In this document: piece after piece, positions 1 through 6,182 of the stretch | Layout: every line of letters starts with the position of its first letter | Numbering within the stretch: position 1 is the first letter of the stretch | Assembly: GCA_002327905.1 (NCBI GenBank) | Contig: DCUY01000074.1 | Location: 44,757-54,371 of the forward strand | Length of the DNA: 9,615 nucleotides | Direction of reading: 5' to 3' | From: Caldifarciminota bacterium UBA2202 | GTDB taxonomy: Bacteria > Hydrothermota > 32-111 | Notes under the pieces: model-generated | Database searches by the model: none | The model's input: the letters and a program-made list of their open reading frames with translations, nothing else | Told to the model about the DNA's origin: nothing | Translations under genes and position numbers: made by a program

Positions 1-1243
1 ATGCCTTCTTAATCATATTTCATCTTACAATTCCGTTGAGATTCTGACAAACCATTTTGCGTGCGACCTTATAGTTGATGATGAGAATGTCTGTCAGGGT
101 TTATATGTCCTTGATAAAGAGACAAATGAAATCGAGCCCTATTTTTCCCATTTTGTTTTTATAGCCACAGGCGGAATAGGATATATTTACAAACATACCA
201 CAAATCCGTCAATCGCAACAGGAGACGGAATTGCAATGTCCTATATAGCCAATGCACAGATTTCGAATATGGAGTTTGTCCAGTTTCATCCCACTTCCCT
301 TTACGGTTCGGATGAGAAGGGCATGGCTTTTCCTATCTCAGAAGCAGTGATGGAGGATGTCGTCTCCTTCGACTTTCATGCCGTTGGTCATAGCCAAGCT
401 TTTCTTATCTCGGAAGCAGTGAGAGGAGAGGGCGGTTTTCTGAAACTCAAAAACAACAAACAATTCATGCACAAATACCATCATCTGAAATCTCTTGCAC
501 CGAGAGATTTCGTTGCACGGGCAATAGATACAGAACTGAAACTGTCCGGAGAGGAATTTGTTTATCTTGATGTCTCCTCATTTAGTCACAAATATTTTCA
601 GGAGAGGTTTCCAAGCATATATTCAAAATGCAGGGAGATGGGAATAGATGTGCCTTTCAGCCCTATCCCTGTAGTTCCTGCCGCACATTACAGTTGCGGC
701 GGTGTTCTGACTGACATCAACGCAAGAACCTCAATTAAAAATCTTTACGCGGCAGGAGAGATTTCATGCACAGGAGTGCATGGGGCAAACAGACTTGCAT
801 CAAATTCTCTACTGGAGGCGATAGTATTTGCAGAAAGGGCTTTTCTTGATATAAAACCTCATCTCAAAGAAGAGTTTGTTACTAATGTCCCCGGTTTTTA
901 CAATCAGCCCGTGTATATGGACAAAAATGTCTTTGAAGAGATTATCCAAGAAAAAACTAAGTTGAAGGAGATAATGTGGAAAAGGGTTGCCATAATGCGT
1001 TCTCTAAAATCTCTGAAAGAAGCTGATGTCAGTATTGATGCCATATTTCGAAAATTTTCTTCAATGGAAAAATATAATAATGTGGATTATTTTGAACTTA
1101 GAAACATGCTTATTACTTCCAAAATTATTATTGCGTCCGCATTGAAGAGAAAGGAGTCGAGAGGACTTCATTATTTGACAGATTTTCCGAATGAAAATAA
1201 TGAACAGTACATGCATGATACACTAATTCAAAAGGAGGTTTGA
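1..1243 (+). CDS. nadB: L-aspartate oxidase NadB (5' end outside the window)
   Basis: NadB is the FAD enzyme that oxidises L-aspartate to iminoaspartate, the first step of de novo NAD synthesis, before quinolinate synthase NadA. The reading frame is open from base 2, so about 413 C-terminal residues are visible and the N-terminal FAD-binding part lies upstream. Seen in order: an ATGG flavin motif at bases 164-175, then TTNP, ATGDG and an EFVQFHPT block, RGEG, LAPRD (the family's catalytic arginine), PAAHYSCGG (the substrate-site histidine region), HGANRLASNSLLEA (FAD binding) and the C-terminal ESRGLHYLTDFP. The CGG after HYS and the ASNSLLE block favour NadB over SdhA/FrdA. An extra stretch of about 24 codons between QFHPT and RGEG is not expected in the family; see the repeat entry. 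The stop is 2 bp before the hpf start. The nadA partner is not in the window. Confidence 0.93.
   Translation, partial: CLLNHISSYNSVEILTNHFACDLIVDDENVCQGLYVLDKETNEIEPYFSHFVFIATGGIGYIYKHTTNPSIATGDGIAMSYIANAQISNMEFVQFHPTSLYGSDEKGMAFPISEAVMEDVVSFDFHAVGHSQAFLISEAVRGEGGFLKLKNNKQFMHKYHHLKSLAPRDFVARAIDTELKLSGEEFVYLDVSSFSHKYFQERFPSIYSKCREMGIDVPFSPIPVVPAAHYSCGGVLTDINARTSIKNLYAAGEISCTGVHGANRLASNSLLEAIVFAERAFLDIKPHLKEEFVTNVPGFYNQPVYMDKNVFEEIIQEKTKLKEIMWKRVAIMRSLKSLKEADVSIDAIFRKFSSMEKYNNVDYFELRNMLITSKIIIASALKRKESRGLHYLTDFPNENNEQYMHDTLIQKEV
326..422 (+). repeat. Near-identical 25-bp direct repeats bordering an in-frame insertion in nadB
   Basis: Bases 326-350 and 398-422 match at 23 of 25 positions and lie exactly 72 bp apart, so the reading frame is kept. 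Each copy encodes the peptide F-(P/L)-I-S-E-A-V. In ordinary NadB proteins this motif occurs once, just before RGEG. Here it occurs twice, with MEDVVSFDFHAVGHSQA between. This looks like a partial tandem duplication or an in-frame insertion that copied its border. The second copy carries the conserved RGEG continuation and is the likely original. The duplication is seen directly; its origin is inferred. Confidence 0.75.
1175..1201 (+). promoter_or_regulatory. Possible internal sigma-70 promoter for hpf-hprK
   Basis: A perfect TTGACA hexamer at 1175-1180 is followed after 15 bp by AATAAT (1196-1201), a 5-of-6 match to the -10 consensus. The spacer is shorter than the usual 16-18 bp. Transcription would start near 1208, about 38 bases before the hpf ATG, inside the 3' end of nadB. 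It would let the hpf-hprK-PTS cassette be expressed apart from NAD synthesis. The hexamers are visible; promoter activity is only inferred. Confidence 0.28.
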
Positions 1244-1245
1244 TC

Positions 1246-1533
1246 ATGAATATTAAGATTACAGGCAAACATGTGGAAATTTCTCCTCAGATCAAGTTAT
1301 TCATAGAAAAATCATTGGAGAGGCTTGAGAAATTCGAGCATCATGTACTCTTATGCGAAATGCTGATTGAATTGAATGAAAAAAGATATAAAGTTGAGAT
1401 TGATGTGGAAGTAAAGAAACACAGATTTACTGCCAGCGACGAATCATTTGATGTGACTACATCCATAGACAAAGCCGTGAATAAAATGAAATCCCAATTG
1501 AAAAAATTTGAGGAAAAAAAACATGAGCACTGA
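1246..1533 (+). CDS. hpf: Short-form ribosome hibernation promoting factor (HPF/RaiA family)
   Basis: This 95-residue protein has the beta-alpha-beta-beta-beta-alpha pattern of the HPF/YfiA family. MNIKITGKHVEISP starts strand 1 and helix 1. The strands run through the EMLIELNEKRYKVEIDVEV region, and a final amphipathic helix starts near SIDKAVNKMKSQLKKFEE and ends in a basic KKHEH tail. Such proteins bind the 30S subunit at the decoding site and silence ribosomes in stationary phase. It is the short form: it lacks the C-terminal dimerisation domain of long HPF. The ATG at 1246 is preferred over the in-frame TTG at 1240, because GGAGG at 1234-1238 is 7 nt before the ATG but only 1 nt before the TTG. 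An hpf gene beside PTS regulators is common in proteobacteria, often near rpoN, which is not seen here. Confidence 0.9.
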   Translation: MNIKITGKHVEISPQIKLFIEKSLERLEKFEHHVLLCEMLIELNEKRYKVEIDVEVKKHRFTASDESFDVTTSIDKAVNKMKSQLKKFEEKKHEH

Positions 1534-2515
1534 AAAGAAGATTGATGTATCCATAAAAGATTTTTTCAATGAGAACAGAGAGGAGCTTTCTCTGGAGCTT
1601 GTGAGCGGCAAAGAGGGTATGTCAAACAAGATTTCAGTTGTAGAACCGCACCATCCGGGCCTTGCATTTGCCGGTTTTACCGACTATGTATCTGAAGATG
1701 CGGTCTTCATAATGGGAGAGGTGGAAAACTCCTATCTAAAGCATATCTCGCCGGCAAGACGGTCCTTAAATCTCAACAGAATGTTTGAGAAAAGATTTCC
1801 ATGCATGATAATGGGAAACGACATCCCGGTTTCTAAGATACTAAAAATGCTCTCAAACAAATATTCCATTCCAATGTTCTCTTCAAAAGCAAATACAAAT
1901 ATGCTGTTTCACAGAACAAATGTGTACCTTTCAAGCAGACTTGCTCCTTCAATAACATTTCACGGAACTCTTGTTGACATTTACGGAATTGGAGTTCTTA
2001 TTTCAGGAAAGAGCGGAATAGGCAAAAGCGAGTGCGCTCTTGACCTTATTGACAGGGGGCATCGTCTTGTAGCAGATGATGCAATCAAGATTTTCAGACG
2101 TGGAGAACACATCCTGATGGGAACCGGAATAGCTCCGGATTCTGCTCTCCAGTACCACATGGAAGTGCGCGGGGTAGGAATACTTGATATTTCAAAAATA
2201 TTCGGGATAAGAGGCGTGCGCCTCCATAAAAGAATTGAAATAGAGATAAACCTGATTGAATGGAAGATGGATACTGATGTCGAGAGAGTCGGTCTTAAAG
2301 AAGAGACAACCAAAATCCTCGATGTTGAGATTCCTCTTGTGAAGATACCTCTCATACCGGGTAAGAATGTATCCGTAATCGCAGAAGTGGTTGCATTGAA
2401 TCACCTGTTAAAGATTTCCGGATATGACACTGCTAAAGTATTCAATGCAACATTGATAAAACTTATGCAGGAAAAAGCAAAAAAACTTGCAAGACTCGAC
2501 GAGGATGTAGAATGA
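1523..2515 (+). CDS. hprK: HPr kinase/phosphorylase
   Basis: HprK phosphorylates and dephosphorylates a serine of the PTS carrier HPr (Ser46 in Firmicutes), linking metabolite levels to PTS activity. Of 330 residues, about 1-130 form the N-terminal HprK domain. The kinase domain begins at FHGTLVDIYGIGVLI (146-160). Walker A is GKSGIGKS at 162-169, with GHRLVADD at 179-186. The family signature MEVRGVGILDI is at 213-223, and the C-terminal loop PLIPGKNVSVIAEVVALN at 276-293. Both kinase and phosphorylase motifs look intact. The start is the ATG at 1523, with a GAGGA sequence 8 nt upstream; an in-frame TTG at 1508 would lack that support. It overlaps hpf by 11 bp and the following EIIA gene by 4 bp (ATGA). 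No HPr gene is in the window, so the substrate must be encoded elsewhere. Confidence 0.95.
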   Translation: MSTEKKIDVSIKDFFNENREELSLELVSGKEGMSNKISVVEPHHPGLAFAGFTDYVSEDAVFIMGEVENSYLKHISPARRSLNLNRMFEKRFPCMIMGNDIPVSKILKMLSNKYSIPMFSSKANTNMLFHRTNVYLSSRLAPSITFHGTLVDIYGIGVLISGKSGIGKSECALDLIDRGHRLVADDAIKIFRRGEHILMGTGIAPDSALQYHMEVRGVGILDISKIFGIRGVRLHKRIEIEINLIEWKMDTDVERVGLKEETTKILDVEIPLVKIPLIPGKNVSVIAEVVALNHLLKISGYDTAKVFNATLIKLMQEKAKKLARLDEDVE

Positions 2516-2889
2516 TATACGGAATATTTGCGGGTCATTCAAATTTTGCATCTAATGCTGTTGAATCTGCCGAAAAAATAATCGGGACTCAGGATAATTA
2601 TTCCATAATCTCCAATAAGGATTTGAGTTCTGAGGAGATCTTCGGCCTGCTTGAAGAGATAATCAATAAAAATGCAAAAGACACGCACTTTTTCATTTTC
2701 ATTGATTTTTACGGTTCTTCAATTTCTCTTCCGTCAGTGCGCATCAAACAGATGCATGATTCAAGAGTCAATCTGCTCTTCGGATACAATATGCCCATGA
2801 TACTCGATTTTTTCATTCATAGAACAAATAAAAGTCCGTTTGAGTTGTCTGGAAAGCTTATTGAAGTCGGAAGGATGGGTATAAGATGA
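2512..2889 (+). CDS. PTS EIIA component, mannose family, stand-alone
   Basis: A 125-residue soluble protein with the mannose-family EIIA fold. The phosphorylatable histidine is H9 in IFAGHSNFASNAVESAEKI, matching the G-T-H-G-W region of ManX. The FIDFYGSS segment (63-70) corresponds to the family's VDTWGGS loop, GYNMPMILD (91-99) to GVNIPML, and the end VGRMGIR to the usual ETGREGVK. In complete systems EIIA takes phosphate from HPr and passes it to EIIB. No EIIC or EIID permease is present nearby, as in many deltaproteobacteria, where such proteins are thought to be regulatory. GAGGA sits 6 nt before the ATG. It overlaps hprK and the EIIB gene by 4 bp on each side, implying coupled translation. 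The target sugar or partner cannot be read from the sequence. Confidence 0.88.
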   Translation: MIYGIFAGHSNFASNAVESAEKIIGTQDNYSIISNKDLSSEEIFGLLEEIINKNAKDTHFFIFIDFYGSSISLPSVRIKQMHDSRVNLLFGYNMPMILDFFIHRTNKSPFELSGKLIEVGRMGIR

Positions 2890-3350
2890 GAATTGTCAGA
2901 ATAGACGACAGACTGATTCACGGGCAGGTTATTGTGGGCTGGGTTAAGAAACTCGGTCTTGATTCTCTTATACTTCTCCATAATGAGATGGATAATGACA
3001 TTATTGAGCTCTATGCGGGAATGCTGGAAGAGGAAATTGATTTTACTTCCATTGACATTTCCAAATCCGATATTACATGCAAAGCAAATGCAATTTATGT
3101 TGCAGAATCTCTCAATCTGCTGTATGATTTTAAGGAGAAACTTACAGCTATTAAATTTGACCTTTTCAATTTCGGAGGACTCAGAACTAAGGTCGGTAAA
3201 GAAAAAATCCTTGATTTCATTTACATGGATAAAACAGAAATGGAAAGGACTCTTGAATTAAGCTCGCTTCTAAATACTAAAATAAATGCTCAGGAGCTTC
3301 CGGAGTCGGAGAATTTCAATATATTAAAAATAATAAAGGAGCGCTTATGA
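2886..3350 (+). CDS. PTS EIIB component, mannose/fructose/sorbose family
   Basis: A 154-residue protein that opens with the EIIB(Man) signature VRIDDRLIHGQVIVGWV; H12 is the predicted phosphorylation site. A second family feature, FDLFNFGGLR (91-100), matches the usual V-N-I-G-G loop. The length is normal for the family. In transport systems EIIB passes phosphate to the incoming sugar at EIIC/EIID. With no permease gene here, it may act as the end point of a phosphorelay that senses PTS state. The ATGA overlaps on both sides (EIIA upstream, chemoreceptor downstream) place it in the middle of one coupled cassette. A purine-rich GGAAGGA lies about 10 nt before the start. Confidence 0.92.
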   Translation: MRIVRIDDRLIHGQVIVGWVKKLGLDSLILLHNEMDNDIIELYAGMLEEEIDFTSIDISKSDITCKANAIYVAESLNLLYDFKEKLTAIKFDLFNFGGLRTKVGKEKILDFIYMDKTEMERTLELSSLLNTKINAQELPESENFNILKIIKERL

Positions 3351-5074
3351 AGACGAATAAAAAAAACAGCGGTATGTTTTCAAGAATGATCTTGACTACA
3401 CTGCCATTTGTATTTGTCACTTTGCTCATCTTGTTGCTTCTTGTCCAGTATATCAATATCAATAACTTCAAAAAAACCTATGACAATAATCTTGTGATGC
3501 TTTTTCAAATGATGTCCAGAAATTCGCAATTCTCCTTTCTCACAAATAATGTTGACGGTTTTAAGGAGATTACAGATCAACTGCTTATGCATCCTGATGT
3601 TAATTATGTGCAGATTTTCAATGCATCTGATGAAAAGCTCTATTTTCATGTTCCGCAGGACGCAAAATCCATTCCGATCTTAAATGGAGAGGCGATAGCC
3701 AAAATGAAGACTGATAAAACCGTTGAGTCAGGCCCTGCGGGAAATGATTATCCTTCTATTATGAATTATTATGTGCCTGTTTATGCTGAAATCGCGGTTC
3801 AAAACGATGAGATGGGATTTGATGAAATGATGAGCGAAGAAGGCAATAGGGAGCTCTCATTTGTAGGATTCATACAAGTAGGAATCAGTACGAGCAACTA
3901 TAATAATTTTCTAATGAAAACCATGGGATTCACTCTTTTTATGGTTGTATTCGCTACAGCAATATTCATATTCATAATTCGTTTCCTTTACAACAAAATC
4001 GTTTACCCGATTTATCTTGTCAAGAAAAAAATGGATTTTATAACAAGCGGAAAAGCCAATCTCAATGAAAGAATTGAAATAAAGACTGACAGAGAGATAA
4101 TGGAGCTTATAGGCGGATTCAATAAAATGCTTGACCTTCTGAATTCAGTCACTGCCGAGATAGGAGAGGTCTCTTCAAATTTATCGGAACATATAGAACT
4201 CCTCACATCATCCTCAGAAGAATTGACTGCCTCATCCGAGGAGATAACTTCAACAATACAGCAGATCACGCACAATTCAACAGAACAGGCGCAGATGATT
4301 GACGACATAGCAAGAAAATCAAAGGTGACTGTAGCAAACATTGAAAAATCCGTGACAAAAACTTCGGAGAATGAGAAATTTTCAGCAAATATACTCTCAA
4401 TTTCACTAAACGGGAAACAGCTTGCAAAGACAGCAGTTGAGAAGATAGACAAATTGCGCGAATCTTCCAATAAACTCTATACTACTATTGATGATGTAAA
4501 TGAGAAACAGAAGAGGATATCCACAATAACTGATGCAATAGAGACAATCACCAACAGAACCAACATCCTCTCTCTCAATGCTTCAATAGAAGCCGCACGC
4601 GCGGGAGAGTACGGAAGAGGATTTCAGGTTGTGGCTGAAGAGATACGAAAACTTGCCGAGAAATCGGCTGAAGCGGCTGTGGAGATACATAAGATAATAC
4701 AGGAGACAAACAATACAATAAAGAAACTCATGGACGAGTCAAGGAAGAATGAGCAGATGATGGTCGAAGGAAAGGATGTTATTATGAATACATCAAATGT
4801 TCTTGAAGAAATATCAAATAATATCAATTATATAGTCACAAACAATAAAAATATTTCTCAGGAGATTAAATTTGCTTCCGAAAATATAGTAAGCTTCAGC
4901 AATATAGTTGAGGAGGTTGCGAAAATATCAGAGGGAAACGCAGCTTCCAGCGAAGAGATGTCCGCATCTGTTGAAGAGGAGGGAGCGTCAATAGAAGAAC
5001 TCGCCTCAAGCGCGCAACAACTTCATGATGTTATTGCAAAATTACAGGAGATTGTAGGTAAATTTTCTTCTTAG
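3347..5074 (+). CDS. Methyl-accepting chemotaxis protein (membrane chemoreceptor)
   Basis: The 575-residue receptor has a first membrane segment near residues 14-35 and an extracytoplasmic sensor of about 155 residues (36-190). The sensor carries an acidic stretch at 150-170 and may be Cache-like. A second membrane segment lies near 193-215 and a HAMP linker at about 216-270 (proline 221, then DREIMEL). A long coiled-coil signalling domain follows. The conserved hairpin tip is ETITNRTNILSLNASIEAARAGEYGRGF (399-426), the binding site for CheA/CheW. Glu/Gln-rich heptads at 288-314 and 533-558 are candidate methylation sites. The end (GKFSS) has no CheR/CheB-tethering pentapeptide. AAGGAG lies 5 nt before the ATG, which overlaps the EIIB stop by 4 bp. 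Placement right after EIIA-EIIB suggests, but does not prove, a link between PTS state and motility. No che genes are adjacent, and the ligand is unknown. Confidence 0.95.
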   Translation: MKTNKKNSGMFSRMILTTLPFVFVTLLILLLLVQYININNFKKTYDNNLVMLFQMMSRNSQFSFLTNNVDGFKEITDQLLMHPDVNYVQIFNASDEKLYFHVPQDAKSIPILNGEAIAKMKTDKTVESGPAGNDYPSIMNYYVPVYAEIAVQNDEMGFDEMMSEEGNRELSFVGFIQVGISTSNYNNFLMKTMGFTLFMVVFATAIFIFIIRFLYNKIVYPIYLVKKKMDFITSGKANLNERIEIKTDREIMELIGGFNKMLDLLNSVTAEIGEVSSNLSEHIELLTSSSEELTASSEEITSTIQQITHNSTEQAQMIDDIARKSKVTVANIEKSVTKTSENEKFSANILSISLNGKQLAKTAVEKIDKLRESSNKLYTTIDDVNEKQKRISTITDAIETITNRTNILSLNASIEAARAGEYGRGFQVVAEEIRKLAEKSAEAAVEIHKIIQETNNTIKKLMDESRKNEQMMVEGKDVIMNTSNVLEEISNNINYIVTNNKNISQEIKFASENIVSFSNIVEEVAKISEGNAASSEEMSASVEEEGASIEELASSAQQLHDVIAKLQEIVGKFSS

Positions 5075-5078
5075 AGTA

Positions 5079-5654
5079 TTATAAACGTTGCAGTATCATC
5101 TTGGATACCGCCTTTAAAGTCTCAAACACGCCTATGCCCTGAGTGGCTACAGCCTCAAAGAAAGGGACATTCCACGGATTTATTGATTTCTGAAGATCAT
5201 CAAGGGACGATATATTCGGCAAATCCCTTTTGTTGTATTGAAGCACAAAGGGTATATCTTCAATTTTCAGATTATGCTCCTGCAGATTTTCAAGCAGATT
5301 GTCTATGGATTCAATATTGTCCTCAAATCTCTCCACCTGAGAATCAGCTACAAAGACTATTCCGTCCACACCCTTCAGTATGAGTTTTCTTGAAGCATTG
5401 TAATAAATCTGGCCGGGAACAGTATAAAGCTGGAATTTTGTCTTGAATCCTTTGACTGACCCTATATCCATCGGAAGAAAATCAAAGAAAAGAGTTCTGT
5501 CCATTTCAGTGGCGAGTGATATCATCTTTCCTTTTTGGTCCGGACTCACTTTATTATAAATAACCTTAAGGTTGGTTGTCTTTCCGCCGAGACCGGTGCC
5601 GTAGTAAACTATTTTGAAGGTGATTTCGCGCGATGAATAATTAATTACTGACAA
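5079..5654 (-). CDS. mglA: MglA, Ras-like polarity GTPase
   Basis: This 191-residue small GTPase closely resembles Myxococcus MglA, which in its GTP form marks the leading cell pole and directs gliding and type IV pilus motility. The start MSVINYSSREI matches the family's N terminus. The P-loop GTGLGGKTTN is at 19-28. The unusual family residues R53 (arginine finger), T78 and Q82 (in LYTVPGQ) fall at the same numbers as in Myxococcus. NKRD (141-144) gives guanine specificity. The start is TTG at 5654, supported by GGAGG 6 nt upstream and by the homologous N terminus; no in-frame ATG does better. It follows mglB by 15 bp and closes the por-mgl operon, with its stop only 4 bp from that of the chemoreceptor. 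Confidence 0.95.
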   Translation of the reverse strand: MSVINYSSREITFKIVYYGTGLGGKTTNLKVIYNKVSPDQKGKMISLATEMDRTLFFDFLPMDIGSVKGFKTKFQLYTVPGQIYYNASRKLILKGVDGIVFVADSQVERFEDNIESIDNLLENLQEHNLKIEDIPFVLQYNKRDLPNISSLDDLQKSINPWNVPFFEAVATQGIGVFETLKAVSKMILQRL

Positions 5655-5660
5655 ATTTCG

Positions 5661-5665
5661 CCTCC
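5661..5665 (-). promoter_or_regulatory. Ribosome binding site that fixes the mglA TTG start
   Basis: GGAGG on the minus strand, 6 nt before the TTG at 5654 and just after the mglB stop codon (5670-5672). It is the main local evidence for the TTG start. Confidence 0.75.
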
Positions 5666-5669
5666 ATAT

Positions 5670-6167
5670 TTATTTAAACAGGTCGTCAAGTTCGCTCTCG
5701 GCTGCTTTTTTGAAATCATCATTGAATGTCTCTTTTGCTCTGCCTGAATTGGAACTGAGCTTGGAAAATATATTCTTGAATATTCTTTCCAGATCAGCGA
5801 CAGCGGTTTTTATTCTGACTCTTATTAGACCAAGATTGGTGGTCTTTCCGAAAATTACAACAAGTATTATTCTTGACAATACTATTGTGATATAAATATT
5901 CTCCTGCTTTCCCTGATGAAAGAGCTCCGTAAACTCGTCTTCTCCGATTAGAAGGGCGAGCTGTGAAGTGGCGGCAAAATCAGCAGCCGCAAGAGAACCG
6001 AATGAGACAAGATCGACATTTGTAGTATTTCCGACAGAAGTGATCATTTGACCTGCTTTGTCGACCAGTAGCAAAGCTGTAGCATTTGTAGATGTGAGCA
6101 GACGATTGAGCGAATTATTTATATCCCAAAAATCCTGCTCAAAAATGCTCAGATTTTCATAACTCAA
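5670..6167 (-). CDS. mglB: MglB, Roadblock/LC7 regulator of MglA
   Basis: A 165-residue Roadblock/LC7 protein. In Myxococcus, MglB dimers stimulate GTP hydrolysis by MglA and mark the lagging pole; the C-terminal helix also contacts MglA. The N-terminal helix (about 7-25) leads to LLLVDKAGQMITSVGNTTNVD (33-52), the core LLIGEDEFTELFHQG (72-86) and IYITIVLSRIILVVIF (91-106), then GLIRVRIKTA. After a low-complexity linker (about 138-155) comes a short acidic helix, SELDDLFK, that matches the C-terminal end of Myxococcus MglB. The start is a TTG at 6167 with AGGAGG 6 nt upstream; the nearby ATG (6160) is out of frame. The gene begins 15 bp after the porB stop, so it is probably on the por transcript. 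Confidence 0.92.
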   Translation of the reverse strand: MSYENLSIFEQDFWDINNSLNRLLTSTNATALLLVDKAGQMITSVGNTTNVDLVSFGSLAAADFAATSQLALLIGEDEFTELFHQGKQENIYITIVLSRIILVVIFGKTTNLGLIRVRIKTAVADLERIFKNIFSKLSSNSGRAKETFNDDFKKAAESELDDLFK

Positions 6168-6173
6168 ATGCGT

Positions 6174-6179
6174 CCTCCT
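6174..6179 (-). promoter_or_regulatory. Ribosome binding site that fixes the mglB TTG start
   Basis: AGGAGG on the minus strand ends 6 nt before the TTG at 6167. A 7-nt stretch around it (CAGGAGG, 6174-6180) is exactly complementary to CCTCCTG at 6207-6213 in the 3' end of porB, so the site could be masked by upstream mRNA. Confidence 0.7.
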
Positions 6180-6182
6180 GTT

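Noticed and set aside
1..1243. Fumarate reductase or succinate dehydrogenase flavoprotein as the identity of the first gene
   Set aside because: The PAAHYSCGG and HGANRLASNSLLEA motifs and the ESRGLHYLTDFP ending fit NadB. No FrdB/SdhB gene follows; the next gene is hpf.
1240..1245. TTG at 1240 as the hpf start
   Set aside because: The GGAGG core ends only 1 nt before it; the ATG at 1246 has a normal 7-nt spacing and the expected family N terminus.
1981..2355. Open frame of 124 codons on the minus strand inside hprK
   Set aside because: It lies antisense to the conserved HprK kinase domain, has Ser/Ile/Arg-rich composition typical of a codon shadow, and resembles no family.
2932..3261. Second plus-strand frame overlapping the EIIB gene
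   Set aside because: The EIIB frame has an unmistakable signature; the overlapping frame has no family features and unusual composition.
4012..4470. Open frame of 152 codons on the minus strand inside the chemoreceptor
   Set aside because: It mirrors the regular Glu/Ser-rich heptads of the signalling domain, giving Ser/Phe/Ile-rich translation; there is no convincing ribosome binding site.
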